NCBI GenBank assembly: GCA_020440025.1
Contig: JAGROX010000026.1
Coordinates: 24,167-59,230 of the forward strand
Reading direction: 5' to 3'
Origin: Verrucomicrobiia bacterium
Lineage (GTDB): Bacteria > Verrucomicrobiota > Verrucomicrobiia > Verrucomicrobiales > DEV007
DNA: 35,064 bases
Made by a program: the position numbers and the translations under genes
Part shown: piece by piece, positions 1 through 8,504 of the stretch
Layout: every line of letters begins with the position of its first letter
How positions within the stretch are numbered: the stretch's first letter is position 1
Notes under the pieces: model-generated
What the model was told of the DNA's origin: nothing
What the model saw: only the letters and a program-made list of their open reading frames with translations
Database searches by the model: none

Positions 1-885
1 CCGCCGCGCTTCGGCTTGATCGAGCTGGGTATCGCGCTTTTCAAAAGCCGTGAAATCCAGCCGCACCGCATCCAGCGCCGCGCTCGATACCCCGACCGCT
101 TCCGCCAAGCGCACCCGCGCCACGGCGGCCCGACGCTCCGTTTCGTGCAGGGCCAAGCGGGTCTGGCTCAGGCCGAGACGCGCCAGACTTGCTTCGAACG
201 CGGAGGACTCACCGGCTTTTCGTTTCCCTTCCAGCAAGGCGGCGATTTCTGCCTGAAGCGTTTCCTGATCGACGAGAAGATCCCGGGTTCGCTCGGCCGC
301 ATACAGGGTCAGCATGCTTTCCCGCAAATGCTGGCGAGTCTGCCATCCAGTCTCGGCCAAGCGCCAGCGCGAGGCCTCGACGCTTTGTTCGGCTCCTTTG
401 CGTCGGAGGGAACGTTTGCCGTGAAGTTCGAGGGGAAAGTCCAGCGCGGTGGTCAGAATCCACGGCGAGATTCCCGTCGAAGTGGCGTTGTATCCGGGAC
501 TCAGGTTCACACTCGGATTCGGTCGCTCCTCGGCCTGCTTCAGGCTGGCTTCGGCCGCGTTCTGCTCAGCTCTGGCCGCTGCCAGATCGGGATGAAAGTA
601 GAGCGCCGCGAGGGTCAGTTCCGGCAAGCCCCATTTCCCGGCATGGGCGCCGATCTCCGAGCCGTGGGCCGACAAAAATTCCTGAAGGCCGGAATCGTTC
701 AGCGTGCGCCCCTCGACCGATGCCAACGACTGCGTCGTATCGAGCGGCTTCGCCTCATAGGTGACGCAACTTTGGAGGAGAAGTGTGACCACCAGAAGGG
801 AGGCCAACCCACTCCGTGAAATCAGAGCACACCCATCGACACGTGAGAACGCGTTGGAAGTGAGACACGAGAACAGGCGGAACAT
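1..885 (-). CDS. TolC-family outer membrane efflux lipoprotein (3' part beyond window)
   Basis: Read on the minus strand, 295 codons stay open to the window edge. The N-terminus carries a hydrophobic stretch ending in a lipobox, Leu-Gln-Ser-Cys at residues 37-40, so an outer-membrane lipoprotein of the CusC/OprM type is likely. The rest is Ala/Glu/Arg-rich helical sequence with the TolC signature: 'LTLAALYFHPDLAAARAEQ' followed by 'ASLKQAEERPNPSVNLSPGY', then long coiled-coil helices ('SSAFEASLARLGLSQTRLAL'). Such proteins form the trimeric exit duct of RND or heavy-metal efflux systems; the pump and adaptor genes would lie to the left and are not visible. The start is uncertain: ATG at 885 gives a long 26-residue leader, while TTG at 807 would start just before the hydrophobic segment and has GGAG a few bases upstream. 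Confidence 0.85.
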   Translation of the reverse strand, partial: MFRLFSCLTSNAFSRVDGCALISRSGLASLLVVTLLLQSCVTYEAKPLDTTQSLASVEGRTLNDSGLQEFLSAHGSEIGAHAGKWGLPELTLAALYFHPDLAAARAEQNAAEASLKQAEERPNPSVNLSPGYNATSTGISPWILTTALDFPLELHGKRSLRRKGAEQSVEASRWRLAETGWQTRQHLRESMLTLYAAERTRDLLVDQETLQAEIAALLEGKRKAGESSAFEASLARLGLSQTRLALHETERRAAVARVRLAEAVGVSSAALDAVRLDFTAFEKRDTQLDQAEARR

Positions 886-1064
886 CAGAATGCGCAACCG
901 CGGTGGCTGAAGCGGCAGGCAATTATTGCCCTCCCGGCATTATCAACCGATTAGCGCGTGCGAAAAAATCGCAGAAGGTTTCGGCAGGGCTCGTCTGGCG
1001 AGGGGTTAAAAACTCTCTGAATCAGACACTTGACCAAATCGCGTTTGCCGGATCTAATTGGGAA

Positions 1065-1946
1065 ATGAAAAGGCTGATGTTACTGGTTTTTCTCCTTCCG
1101 ACAGGGTTTCTGATGTCTCAGGAAAAGGTGGTTGCTGAAAAACCGGCAGTGGTTGTGGAGCAAGAGATCAAAGCCCGCGTCGTCAGTATTTATGAAACGA
1201 GACGGTTCGGTGAGGATGACGTTTCATTCACTGGAGATGTCAGGGTGAAACTGCTTTTCGAGGCTCCAGTCGAAGGTGCCGAACTGCTGAGCACGGAAGT
1301 CATCTCGGCGACCGATGCCAAAGGAACCAATCTCCTGAATCCGCGGAGGGCGATCACGGAGGCGAGAGAAAGGCTTGCCTTTCAATCTTCGCCGAAGCCG
1401 GGAATCGAAAGTGACATCAATCTCAAAGCGGGCCCCCGCGAGGCAGAATCCATCGCCGAAATTACTGGAATTGCCGTTTTTCAGGATCCGGCCAAGGCGA
1501 TGAAGCCGGTGGATATTTCCGACTACAAAAAGACGCCCGGTGAATTCATTCCCAATGAAGTCTTGGAGAAGGCTGGGCTCTCAGTGGCCTATTTGGATGA
1601 GGAAACCTTCGATGACAAAGGAGCCAAAATCCTGATGAAAAGCATGGGCATGTTAGATGATGTGCCTGAAGAGATGCGTAAGTCAACGCTCGGGCCCATG
1701 AAGATGGTGTTCGGCCTTGGGGCATCCCTTTTTGTGGTCAAAGACCCCAATGACATCTTCATCAAAATCGAAGGCTTGGATGCTGACGGAGAGAAATGCG
1801 CGATGGCACAATCTTCTCTGAGAGGATTGTGGATTCTTACCCCTTCTGAAAAAGAAAACGCAATAGCGACCGTGCGAATTCACCTGAAATCAACCGAAGC
1901 CGAAATCAGGCGGCGTTTTTCAATCAAGGATGTGAAGCTGCCTTGA
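1065..1946 (+). CDS. Unrecognised secreted protein, 293 aa
   Basis: I do not recognise a family. The ATG at 1065 starts a classic signal peptide (MKRLMLLVFLLPTGFLMSQE), which is why I prefer it to an in-frame start 162 bases upstream that would put unrelated sequence before the signal. The mature part is a mixed, charged sequence with no cysteine pairs, repeats or recognisable catalytic motif; one hydrophobic segment (MKMVFGLGASLFVVKD) is near residue 215. Alternating strands in the first 100 residues ('VRVKLLFEAPVEGAELLS') look like a beta-sandwich of the kind found in periplasmic proteins. Codon use is less GC-rich than in the neighbours. It is transcribed divergently from the TolC-like gene and converges on the dehydrogenase small subunit 18 bases away. 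It is probably exported and of unknown role. Confidence 0.75.
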   Translation: MKRLMLLVFLLPTGFLMSQEKVVAEKPAVVVEQEIKARVVSIYETRRFGEDDVSFTGDVRVKLLFEAPVEGAELLSTEVISATDAKGTNLLNPRRAITEARERLAFQSSPKPGIESDINLKAGPREAESIAEITGIAVFQDPAKAMKPVDISDYKKTPGEFIPNEVLEKAGLSVAYLDEETFDDKGAKILMKSMGMLDDVPEEMRKSTLGPMKMVFGLGASLFVVKDPNDIFIKIEGLDADGEKCAMAQSSLRGLWILTPSEKENAIATVRIHLKSTEAEIRRRFSIKDVKLP

Positions 1947-1964
1947 GCCGGTCTGCCGCTGGCT

Positions 1965-2621
1965 TCATTCCTGAGCCGAAAGGCCGAGTTTTTCCAGCAC
2001 CTCCGGTGGTGGTCCGGTCCATTCGATCGAGGCGATGTTGCCCCGGTATCCCAGGTCGCGCATTCCCAGTGGGGTGGTGTAGTAGCCGCCGGCGATCAGG
2101 TCGCGCAGCCTCAGGAAGAAATTGCCGGGAAATTTCTTCGCGTCGGTTTTTGCCGCTTTGGCGAGGTCTTTGCAGAGGGCGAGTTGTTCGGCAGGCTTGA
2201 GGGAGACGAAATCCTTTCCCCCATGTTGGGTTGCCATTTCATCGAGTGATTCCAGACCTTTGAGGATGAGGCTGCGGTCGCGGGCTTGATCTGGATAGGG
2301 CGAGCTGATCCATTCGTCGAGAAAATCGGGCACGCCAACCGCCGAGGCGCTCGGGGATTGTTCGTCGGCAGGAATGATGAGATCACAGAGCACGCTGACA
2401 AGTTTTCGCTGTGCGTCGGTGAAAGTCAGGGGCCAGAAATCGCCGGGTTGGTAGACCTTGGTCACGTCGGGATCTGGTCCGTAGCCCTTCGCTTCGGGGG
2501 TGGGGCCCGCTCCCCACGATACGCCGCTCAGTGCGGGAACCGAGGTGGCGGCTGCGATCCATTTGAGCGCCACCCGGCGGTCGATCCGGGGCCGGTCATT
2601 GATGTTATTGGACTCGGTCAT
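1965..2621 (-). CDS. Gluconate 2-dehydrogenase subunit 3-like protein (Tat-exported small subunit)
   Basis: The 218-residue protein opens with a twin-arginine signal (DRRVALKWIAAATSVPALSG, Arg15-Arg16), then the pattern of the gluconate 2-dehydrogenase subunit 3 family: 'FTDAQRKLVSVLCDLIIPAD' near residue 67, a 'GVPDFLDEWI' segment and a C-terminal 'GYYTTPLGMRDLGYRG' block. Members are small partners of FAD-containing GMC dehydrogenases and carry them across the membrane through Tat, since the large subunit lacks its own signal. It begins one base after the stop of the upstream GMC gene, so the two are co-transcribed and probably form one periplasmic enzyme. The substrate is likely a sugar or polyol, but cannot be fixed from sequence. 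No cytochrome c subunit follows, unlike the three-gene sorbitol and gluconate dehydrogenase operons. Confidence 0.9.
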   Translation of the reverse strand: MTESNNINDRPRIDRRVALKWIAAATSVPALSGVSWGAGPTPEAKGYGPDPDVTKVYQPGDFWPLTFTDAQRKLVSVLCDLIIPADEQSPSASAVGVPDFLDEWISSPYPDQARDRSLILKGLESLDEMATQHGGKDFVSLKPAEQLALCKDLAKAAKTDAKKFPGNFFLRLRDLIAGGYYTTPLGMRDLGYRGNIASIEWTGPPPEVLEKLGLSAQE

Positions 2622-2622
2622 C

Positions 2623-4443
2623 TCAGAGATTGCCTTTCTTCAATTCGCCAACCAGATGATCGGCCGTCCGCCAGGCCAGCGCGAGGATGGTGAGCGTGGG
2701 GTTTTTGTCGGCAGTGTTGGGAAAGGTTGCCCCGTCAGCCACGATGAGGTTCGGCACGTCCCAGGTCTGGCACCATTGATTCGTCACGGATGCGGCCGGA
2801 TCGGCGCCCATGATGGCACCCCCAACTTCGTGAATGATCTGGCCGCCCTGTTTGATTGATTTGAGCGGATCATCTGAGGCTGGTGGTCGACTGAAACGGC
2901 CGCCCATGGACTCGAGAATGGCGGCCATCGTTTCCTGCTGGTGGGCGATCTGTTTCAGTTCGGCGTCGGCCCATTTCCAGTGAAAGCGCGGAACCGGGAT
3001 GCCCCACTGGTCTTTCACTTCCGGATCGATGTCGGCGTAACAATCATCATTCGGCACCATCGCGCCCTGCGCGCCGATGCCCTGGATCGAACCGTAGTAG
3101 CGTCTGGCGTCCTCTTTGAGATCAGCTCCGAAAGCGATGCCGTCGCGCTCGTTCAGCCAATCAAACTTGGTCGCCGCCGTCATGCCCGGGAGGCGACGTC
3201 CGCTGGAGACGAGCAATTTGTAGCCACCGGGAAAGTCGAGTTTGCCGTTCATCTGTTCCTTGCAGAAGGACCACGGAATGTAGGCCTGCTGTCCGACCAC
3301 GCCGTCTTCGTTGTGGGGCGTTAGATTCTCGAGCGCCGGGATCTGGGCGCTCAGGCTGCTGGAAACCGAGTCGGTGAGGTATTTGCCGACGAGGCCGCTG
3401 GAGTTTGCGAGACCGTCCGGGAAGGCATTGGATTTCGAATTCAGGAGCAGGCGAACCGTTTCCTGAGAACTCGCAGCCAGCACAACGACCCGGCCGGAGG
3501 CGTGGTGTTCGCTGCCATCGACCTTGTCGATATAGGTCACTCCGCTGGCTTTGTCTGCCGCATTCAACGTGACCTCCCGCACCATGGCGTTGGGGAGAAT
3601 GTCGAGGTTTCCCGAGGCCAGGGCCGGTCGCAGCAGGGCGGTGGCGGAATCGAAGGCGGCCCCAATCGAGCAGCCTCGATGGCAATCGGTGGCGTAGAAG
3701 CACGCGGCTCGCATGCGCATGTTCTCCGCGAGCAGCCCCTGTGCCTTGGCATTGCCGGGATGGAGCTTTGCCGGAATGCCATCGGCATCCTGACGTTGCG
3801 TCAGCACCGCGCGGTGAATCGGTACTACCGAGAGACCCAGCTCCTTTTTCGCCCGTGCTTTGGCGAGGAGTTCACCTGCCCGGAACTTGGGAGGAGGCAG
3901 CAGCACCCCCGGTGAAGAGTCTGGCGAATTCTCCATTCCTTCCGCATCGCCAAAGACGCCGACCAGCATCTCCGCCTTGTCATACCACGGGGCGAGGTCA
4001 TCGTAGGAAATCGGCCAGTCAAAGCCGACACCCTGTCGGGTGCGGGTTTTGAAATCGTAGGGGCCATTGCGCAACGAGACGCGCCCCCAGTGGTTCGTCC
4101 GTCCGCCGAGCATCCGTTGCCGCCACCAGGCAAACTGGCGCTTCTGTTCCTTCGACGCATTGGTGTAGGGCTCGCCCGGAATCTCCCAGCCCGAGGCGAT
4201 CGAAGCGTCGTAAAATCCGTATTGCTTGTCCGGTGTTTTCTCTCCCCGCAACGGAGCCTGATCGGGCGTGTGAAACATCGCCGTCTCTCGCACCGGATCG
4301 AACATCCGCCCCGCTTCCAGCACGAGGACCTTGATGCCCTCCATCGCCAGGGTGTAGGCCACCTGTCCGCCGCCAGCTCCGGAGCCAACGATGACAACAT
4401 CGTAGTCTGATTGATTGGCTTCCTTGGGAGAGATGACTGGCAT
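2623..4443 (-). CDS. GMC-family FAD-dependent dehydrogenase, large subunit
   Basis: This 606-residue flavoprotein has the N-terminal Rossmann motif GSGAGGG (about residues 21-27) and 'VLVLEAGR' at the end of the second strand. The GMC block 'RMLGGRTNHWGRVSLR' is near residue 110, and the C-terminal FAD/catalytic block has His538 (HEVGG) and Asn581 (KNPTLT). These are the expected catalytic pair of glucose-methanol-choline oxidoreductases, which oxidise an alcohol or sugar hydroxyl. There is no signal peptide; export would depend on the Tat-carrying small subunit encoded next, one base downstream. The similarity is to the gluconate 2-dehydrogenase/sorbitol dehydrogenase branch rather than to choline dehydrogenase. 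The substrate is unresolved; the sugar-oxidoreductase-rich surroundings suggest a carbohydrate. Confidence 0.93.
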   Translation of the reverse strand: MPVISPKEANQSDYDVVIVGSGAGGGQVAYTLAMEGIKVLVLEAGRMFDPVRETAMFHTPDQAPLRGEKTPDKQYGFYDASIASGWEIPGEPYTNASKEQKRQFAWWRQRMLGGRTNHWGRVSLRNGPYDFKTRTRQGVGFDWPISYDDLAPWYDKAEMLVGVFGDAEGMENSPDSSPGVLLPPPKFRAGELLAKARAKKELGLSVVPIHRAVLTQRQDADGIPAKLHPGNAKAQGLLAENMRMRAACFYATDCHRGCSIGAAFDSATALLRPALASGNLDILPNAMVREVTLNAADKASGVTYIDKVDGSEHHASGRVVVLAASSQETVRLLLNSKSNAFPDGLANSSGLVGKYLTDSVSSSLSAQIPALENLTPHNEDGVVGQQAYIPWSFCKEQMNGKLDFPGGYKLLVSSGRRLPGMTAATKFDWLNERDGIAFGADLKEDARRYYGSIQGIGAQGAMVPNDDCYADIDPEVKDQWGIPVPRFHWKWADAELKQIAHQQETMAAILESMGGRFSRPPASDDPLKSIKQGGQIIHEVGGAIMGADPAASVTNQWCQTWDVPNLIVADGATFPNTADKNPTLTILALAWRTADHLVGELKKGNL

Positions 4444-4567
4444 GAAAAGGATTGGTGACGGAAATCAACCAGAACAAACCGACCAAGGTGCCGCAAGTCC
4501 GCAATCACCCCGTTTTGTCGATGATGGACCTCGAGCGGAAGTATTCGAATCTGCGCGTCGCAGTCAG

Positions 4568-5320
4568 TTAGTGGCTTTTCCTCTCGACTGCCTTCATCAA
4601 ACAGCAGATCTCGTCGTCGTAATCTTCATCTGGTAACAGAGTGGCCCGGACTTCTTCGGCAAAGATTTGACCGAACCGTTTGCGGAGCCGGCTGAGAGCG
4701 ACCCTGACCGCCCCCGGGGAACTGCGCAGGGTTCGGACTGCGGTTTCAGTGGTGTGGCCATTTTCTGAAGTCAGCAGAGGAGAGAGTGCCTCAAACTGCA
4801 GAGACTTATTCTGTTCCTCATATTCGCTGCGGAGCCGTTCGTGACAATGTTCTAGCATCGCGCAGACCCAGCGATGTTGGTAGGCATCCTCGGGAGTTTC
4901 CAAACTGGCGATCTGCCAGGCACCGCTGTGTTCGCCAGCTTCAGCATCCACTGAGATCATTTGAAATTCGCCACCGCGCTTTTTGGCAGACCGGGCGCGT
5001 TGCTGATCGATCAAGAATCGTTTCAGTGATCCGAGCAGGTAGTTTCGCAAACGGCCTTTCTCTGGGTTGGCCGATTCAAAAAAAGGCTTCTCCAAAATGC
5101 TGGCAAAAAAATCCTGAACCAGATCCTCGGCTTCTTCTGGGGCATATCCTTGTCGTCGGACGAAGACAAAAAGCGGTGGCCAATAGGTTCGGCAGAGAAC
5201 CTCCAAAGCCTCGAGTTGTTCTGCTTCCTGTTGAGCATTGGTAGGTGCCTGGGCTGCTTGCGCCACCAGCGTCCAGCGGGTAGGGGAAAAAGAAGCGGTT
5301 TGGCCGGGTGTCTGGATCAT
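4568..5320 (-). CDS. ECF-type RNA polymerase sigma factor, kinase-linked type
   Basis: The 250-residue protein begins with 'FSPTRWTLVAQAAQ', a motif typical of the sigma factors expanded in Planctomycetes and Verrucomicrobia. Region 2 follows ('YWPPLFVFVRRQG', then 'AEDLVQDFFASIL') at about residues 46-80. Region 4 is near residues 200-235, with the recognition helix around 'SPGAVRVALSRLRKRFGQIF'. It lacks regions 1 and 3, as ECF factors do, but is somewhat long, with an acidic C-terminal tail (DEDYDDE). No anti-sigma gene is adjacent; instead a membrane Ser/Thr kinase is transcribed divergently 178 bases away. In these phyla such pairs are recurrent, and phosphorylation is thought to replace anti-sigma control; that link is inference here. 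Confidence 0.9.
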   Translation of the reverse strand: MIQTPGQTASFSPTRWTLVAQAAQAPTNAQQEAEQLEALEVLCRTYWPPLFVFVRRQGYAPEEAEDLVQDFFASILEKPFFESANPEKGRLRNYLLGSLKRFLIDQQRARSAKKRGGEFQMISVDAEAGEHSGAWQIASLETPEDAYQHRWVCAMLEHCHERLRSEYEEQNKSLQFEALSPLLTSENGHTTETAVRTLRSSPGAVRVALSRLRKRFGQIFAEEVRATLLPDEDYDDEICCLMKAVERKSH

Positions 5321-5498
5321 CTTCAGCAGAAAGAGCGATAAGGTAACTAGTCGAAATGGAGGTGTTTGGACATCTTTTTTGAGATTTTCGGTTACTCATC
5401 GCAATTTTTTTCGAAGGAAAGTGTGAACAGAAGAATGGCTACGCTGGCGGGAAATATCCATTTCCTGCCCTCATCTAATTCCATAGAGAACCCACGAC
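5321..5498. promoter_or_regulatory. Divergent control region between sigma factor and kinase
   Basis: This 178-base gap separates the diverging sigma-factor and kinase genes, so both promoters must lie here. The middle is AT-rich, with T-runs at about 5370-5377 and 5404-5410. I see no inverted repeat strong enough to name an operator, and no purine-rich ribosome site directly before the kinase ATG. A self-regulated ECF promoter is plausible but not identified. Confidence 0.4.
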
Positions 5499-8435
5499 AT
5501 GCCCGAGAATCCTCAAACCAATCCGATCGAGTCGCAAGCTACGGTGGCTGGTCACGATCCTGTAGAATTGCTGAACGTGGCAGTGAAAGCGGCAGAATCT
5601 AGCGCAACGCCGATCCCTCCGGAGCGGTGGGAGCTGCCATTACCCGATGAGGTGTGTGCCATGCTTGATGGCTACGTGGTGACGAGTATCCTCGGAAGGG
5701 GTGGCATGGGGGCTGTCTACAGGGGGGTGCAGAATAGTCTTGAGAGAGAGGTCGCCATCAAGTTGTTGCCGCCGGAATTGGGTGTCGATCCGGAGTTTGA
5801 AGCTCGGTTTCACCGCGAAGCCAAAGCCATGGCAAAGCTGAATCACTCGAACATCGTCCAGATCTACGATTTTGGACAGACTTCCGAAGGATATCACTAT
5901 TTCGTGATGGAATTCGTCGATGGGACTGATTTGTACCGGATGATTCGAACCGGCCAGTTGGATTCTGAGGGCGCCTTGAACGCGATCAGCCAGATCTGTG
6001 ACGCGCTGGAATACGCACACGACGAGGGTTTCGTCCATCGCGACATCAAACCCGCCAATATTTTCATCAACAACAAGGGCATTCTCAAAGTGGGCGACTT
6101 CGGTCTGGCAAAGTTGGTCGGAGGCGAGGTGGGTGGTGACGCACGCGATGAACCGTTGGGGCTGACCATGACTGGTGTGACCTTGGGCACCCCGCACTAC
6201 ATCGCGCCTGAGCAGATGGTGGAAGGTTGCCACGTTGATCGCCGGGCGGACATCTACAGTCTCGGGGTGATGTTCTATGAAATGCTGACCGGCGAGATCC
6301 CGCGCGGTGCCGTGAAACCGCCGAGTCAAAAAACGAGAGCAGCCGACAAAGCGCTCGACGTGCGAATCGATGGAGTGGTCTTCAAGGCGATGGAGAGCGA
6401 TCCCGACGAGCGATATCAAACTGCCACGGATCTGAGGATCGATGTCGATGGCATTCGGATGACACCGGAGGAAGCGCCGGTGGATTTCGGAAGTGAAAAG
6501 CATATGACCACCCCGTCTGGAGAGAGCGATCGCACCCCCAAAGCGGGGGCGAACTCGAGGCCTTCCCCGGCGCTCATCGTATTCGCGGGGCTGGCGATAC
6601 TGCTCGCGGTGGGTCTGGGGATTTTTTGGCTGGGTGACTTTCAGGAGGGTAAGGCTACGGCATCGAACGCCGAAAACGAAGAGGACACACGCATCGCGAT
6701 TCCCGTTGCTGAGAGTGGAGCGATCGCCTCAGTGAAAGCGGAGAAAGCGAGCACCCCGGAAAAGGGGATCATTGTGGCTCAATCCGAAAATCCTCCCCCG
6801 ACTCCGACCGATGAAACGACGGTCGCAAGGGAAGCCAATGCCGCAGATGCCAACCTAGGGAAATTCGGGGATCTTTCCAACGCTGCACCGATTGAATTGC
6901 AGGAAGCGAAAAGCGAGCCAGGAAGATTGGAGTCCATTTTGCCATCCGAGCAGCCACTCGCTGAGTCTTCGTTCAAACTCCCAACGTCGGAAGGTCAATC
7001 AAGTCAACCCGCTAGTCCCTCTGATCCCGTTGGGCAACGCCTTGCCGGGATCGAAGCGGGCTTTCGTGATCGCTACCTTGCTGAAGTGGGCGAGGCGCAC
7101 GAGGCCGCCGTAGAGAGGCTCGGCGGGCAAATCGTCGCGGCGCTGAAGCGGGAGGAGGACGCGGCGGCCCAAGCGGGAAATCTCGATGCCGTGCTCGCGT
7201 GGAAACGAGCCGGGGAACGCCTGTCCTCCAAAAGGGGGGTGCCGGGCGACGCGGAAATCGCCGCCGAGAGTCCCCCAGTTCAGCGTCCGGAGAGACTCCT
7301 CCAATTTTATGTCACCTACCGCACGGAATTTGCGAAACTCGAAGCCGCTCGCATCGAAAAGGCTGCCTCTTTGCTTGCGCTGCGGGATCAGGCTATGGAG
7401 CTCTACCAGCAGGAACTTACCAAAGCGCAGGATATCGAGGGGGCATTGCGAGTGAAAGCGTATCGCGAGCAGGCTCCCGATAGCTTCGGACCCTCAGATG
7501 TCAAAGTTCCGACTTCCGCCGAAGTCGCCTCCCCTTCTGAGAGCAAAAAACCCTCATTGAATTCAGGAAACATCGAAGTCTACCGGCTCGACGGGAGTCC
7601 TGTTCCCGCGAGTGATTCAAATCCCCTCTTGAACTTCCCCGATGGTTTCAACGGCGATGTCGTGGATCTGGCGATCAATGACTGGGAAGTGAAAACGGCT
7701 GCCGCGCTTCTGAAAGACGGCACCGTCAGGGTCTGGGGGTCGGAGCCCACTACAACACCCACTGACCCTACCTTGGGAGCTCAAAATATTGTCTCCCTCT
7801 GCGTCGGGGTCCAAAGTGTTCTCATGCTGGATCGCTCCGGTAAGGTCTGGGTATCAGCTCCCGGAACTGGACTCACGAAATCTCGCGTCACCCGGATCGA
7901 GCTTCCAGGCAAAGCCCGGGCCATCAGTGGCAGTGAAACCACCGCACTCATTCTCCTGGAGGACGGCTCGGTCCACCGTCTGGTGAGGCATACCGCAAAC
8001 ACTTCCCCGATCGCGGTCCCACCCGGCAAGGCGATTGTCTCTGCCTATAGCGGATTTATTCTCGGGCAGGATAACATTTGGCGACACGTCGACGACAATG
8101 ACTCCGTCAAAGAGATCGGCCGCATTGAACCCGAGCTTGTCGCGGCGTCCTGTTTTCAGCATTCGCTTCAGTTTATTGATGCCCGCAACGAGCCTCTTCA
8201 TCTGGAAGCCGGGGCGAATTTGAATTCCCCACCCAAGTCACCGATCCGCGTGAGCAATGCCGGGCAATTCGTGATCACGAGCAGCACCTCCTTTGTGCGA
8301 AGTGAAGGAAACCGCTGGCACATCAAATCCACCTCAAAATCCGTCGATGAACGGAAACTGGAAGCCGCGCTCCGCGGTTGTTTCCAAGTAGTCGTGATAC
8401 GTGGATACGTCTTTGCTCTTCGGGAACAGGATTGA
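5499..8435 (+). CDS. Membrane Ser/Thr protein kinase with exported RCC1-like sensor region
   Basis: A 978-residue Hanks-type kinase. Kinase domain at about residues 58-320: glycine loop GRGGMG (66-71), Lys88, Glu107, HRD with Asp182 and Asn187, DFG 200-202, and the P+1 'GTPHYIAPEQ' (230-239). All catalytic residues are present, so it should be active. A proline/threonine linker leads to a single membrane helix at about 357-378, leaving some 600 residues outside the cytoplasm. These contain an acidic linker, a helical, probably coiled-coil segment (about 500-660), and a beta-propeller-like part (about 690-960) with RCC1-type strands ('AAALLKDGTVRVWGS', 'VLMLDRSGKVWVSA', 'ALILLEDGSVHRLV'). The domain order suggests an envelope sensor signalling inward, with the divergent ECF sigma factor as the obvious candidate target. 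The ligand is unknown. Confidence 0.93.
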   Translation: MPENPQTNPIESQATVAGHDPVELLNVAVKAAESSATPIPPERWELPLPDEVCAMLDGYVVTSILGRGGMGAVYRGVQNSLEREVAIKLLPPELGVDPEFEARFHREAKAMAKLNHSNIVQIYDFGQTSEGYHYFVMEFVDGTDLYRMIRTGQLDSEGALNAISQICDALEYAHDEGFVHRDIKPANIFINNKGILKVGDFGLAKLVGGEVGGDARDEPLGLTMTGVTLGTPHYIAPEQMVEGCHVDRRADIYSLGVMFYEMLTGEIPRGAVKPPSQKTRAADKALDVRIDGVVFKAMESDPDERYQTATDLRIDVDGIRMTPEEAPVDFGSEKHMTTPSGESDRTPKAGANSRPSPALIVFAGLAILLAVGLGIFWLGDFQEGKATASNAENEEDTRIAIPVAESGAIASVKAEKASTPEKGIIVAQSENPPPTPTDETTVAREANAADANLGKFGDLSNAAPIELQEAKSEPGRLESILPSEQPLAESSFKLPTSEGQSSQPASPSDPVGQRLAGIEAGFRDRYLAEVGEAHEAAVERLGGQIVAALKREEDAAAQAGNLDAVLAWKRAGERLSSKRGVPGDAEIAAESPPVQRPERLLQFYVTYRTEFAKLEAARIEKAASLLALRDQAMELYQQELTKAQDIEGALRVKAYREQAPDSFGPSDVKVPTSAEVASPSESKKPSLNSGNIEVYRLDGSPVPASDSNPLLNFPDGFNGDVVDLAINDWEVKTAAALLKDGTVRVWGSEPTTTPTDPTLGAQNIVSLCVGVQSVLMLDRSGKVWVSAPGTGLTKSRVTRIELPGKARAISGSETTALILLEDGSVHRLVRHTANTSPIAVPPGKAIVSAYSGFILGQDNIWRHVDDNDSVKEIGRIEPELVAASCFQHSLQFIDARNEPLHLEAGANLNSPPKSPIRVSNAGQFVITSSTSFVRSEGNRWHIKSTSKSVDERKLEAALRGCFQVVVIRGYVFALREQD

Positions 8436-8504
8436 ACCGATGTTGCGCTGATTGTCGTGATACCCAAGGTAAAGGGAAAGAGCCTAATTCAGCGGAGCTG
8501 GTAT

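Noticed and set aside
16-819. Plus-strand open frame (267 codons)
   Set aside because: The minus strand encodes a well-supported TolC-family protein with lipobox; this is its shadow.
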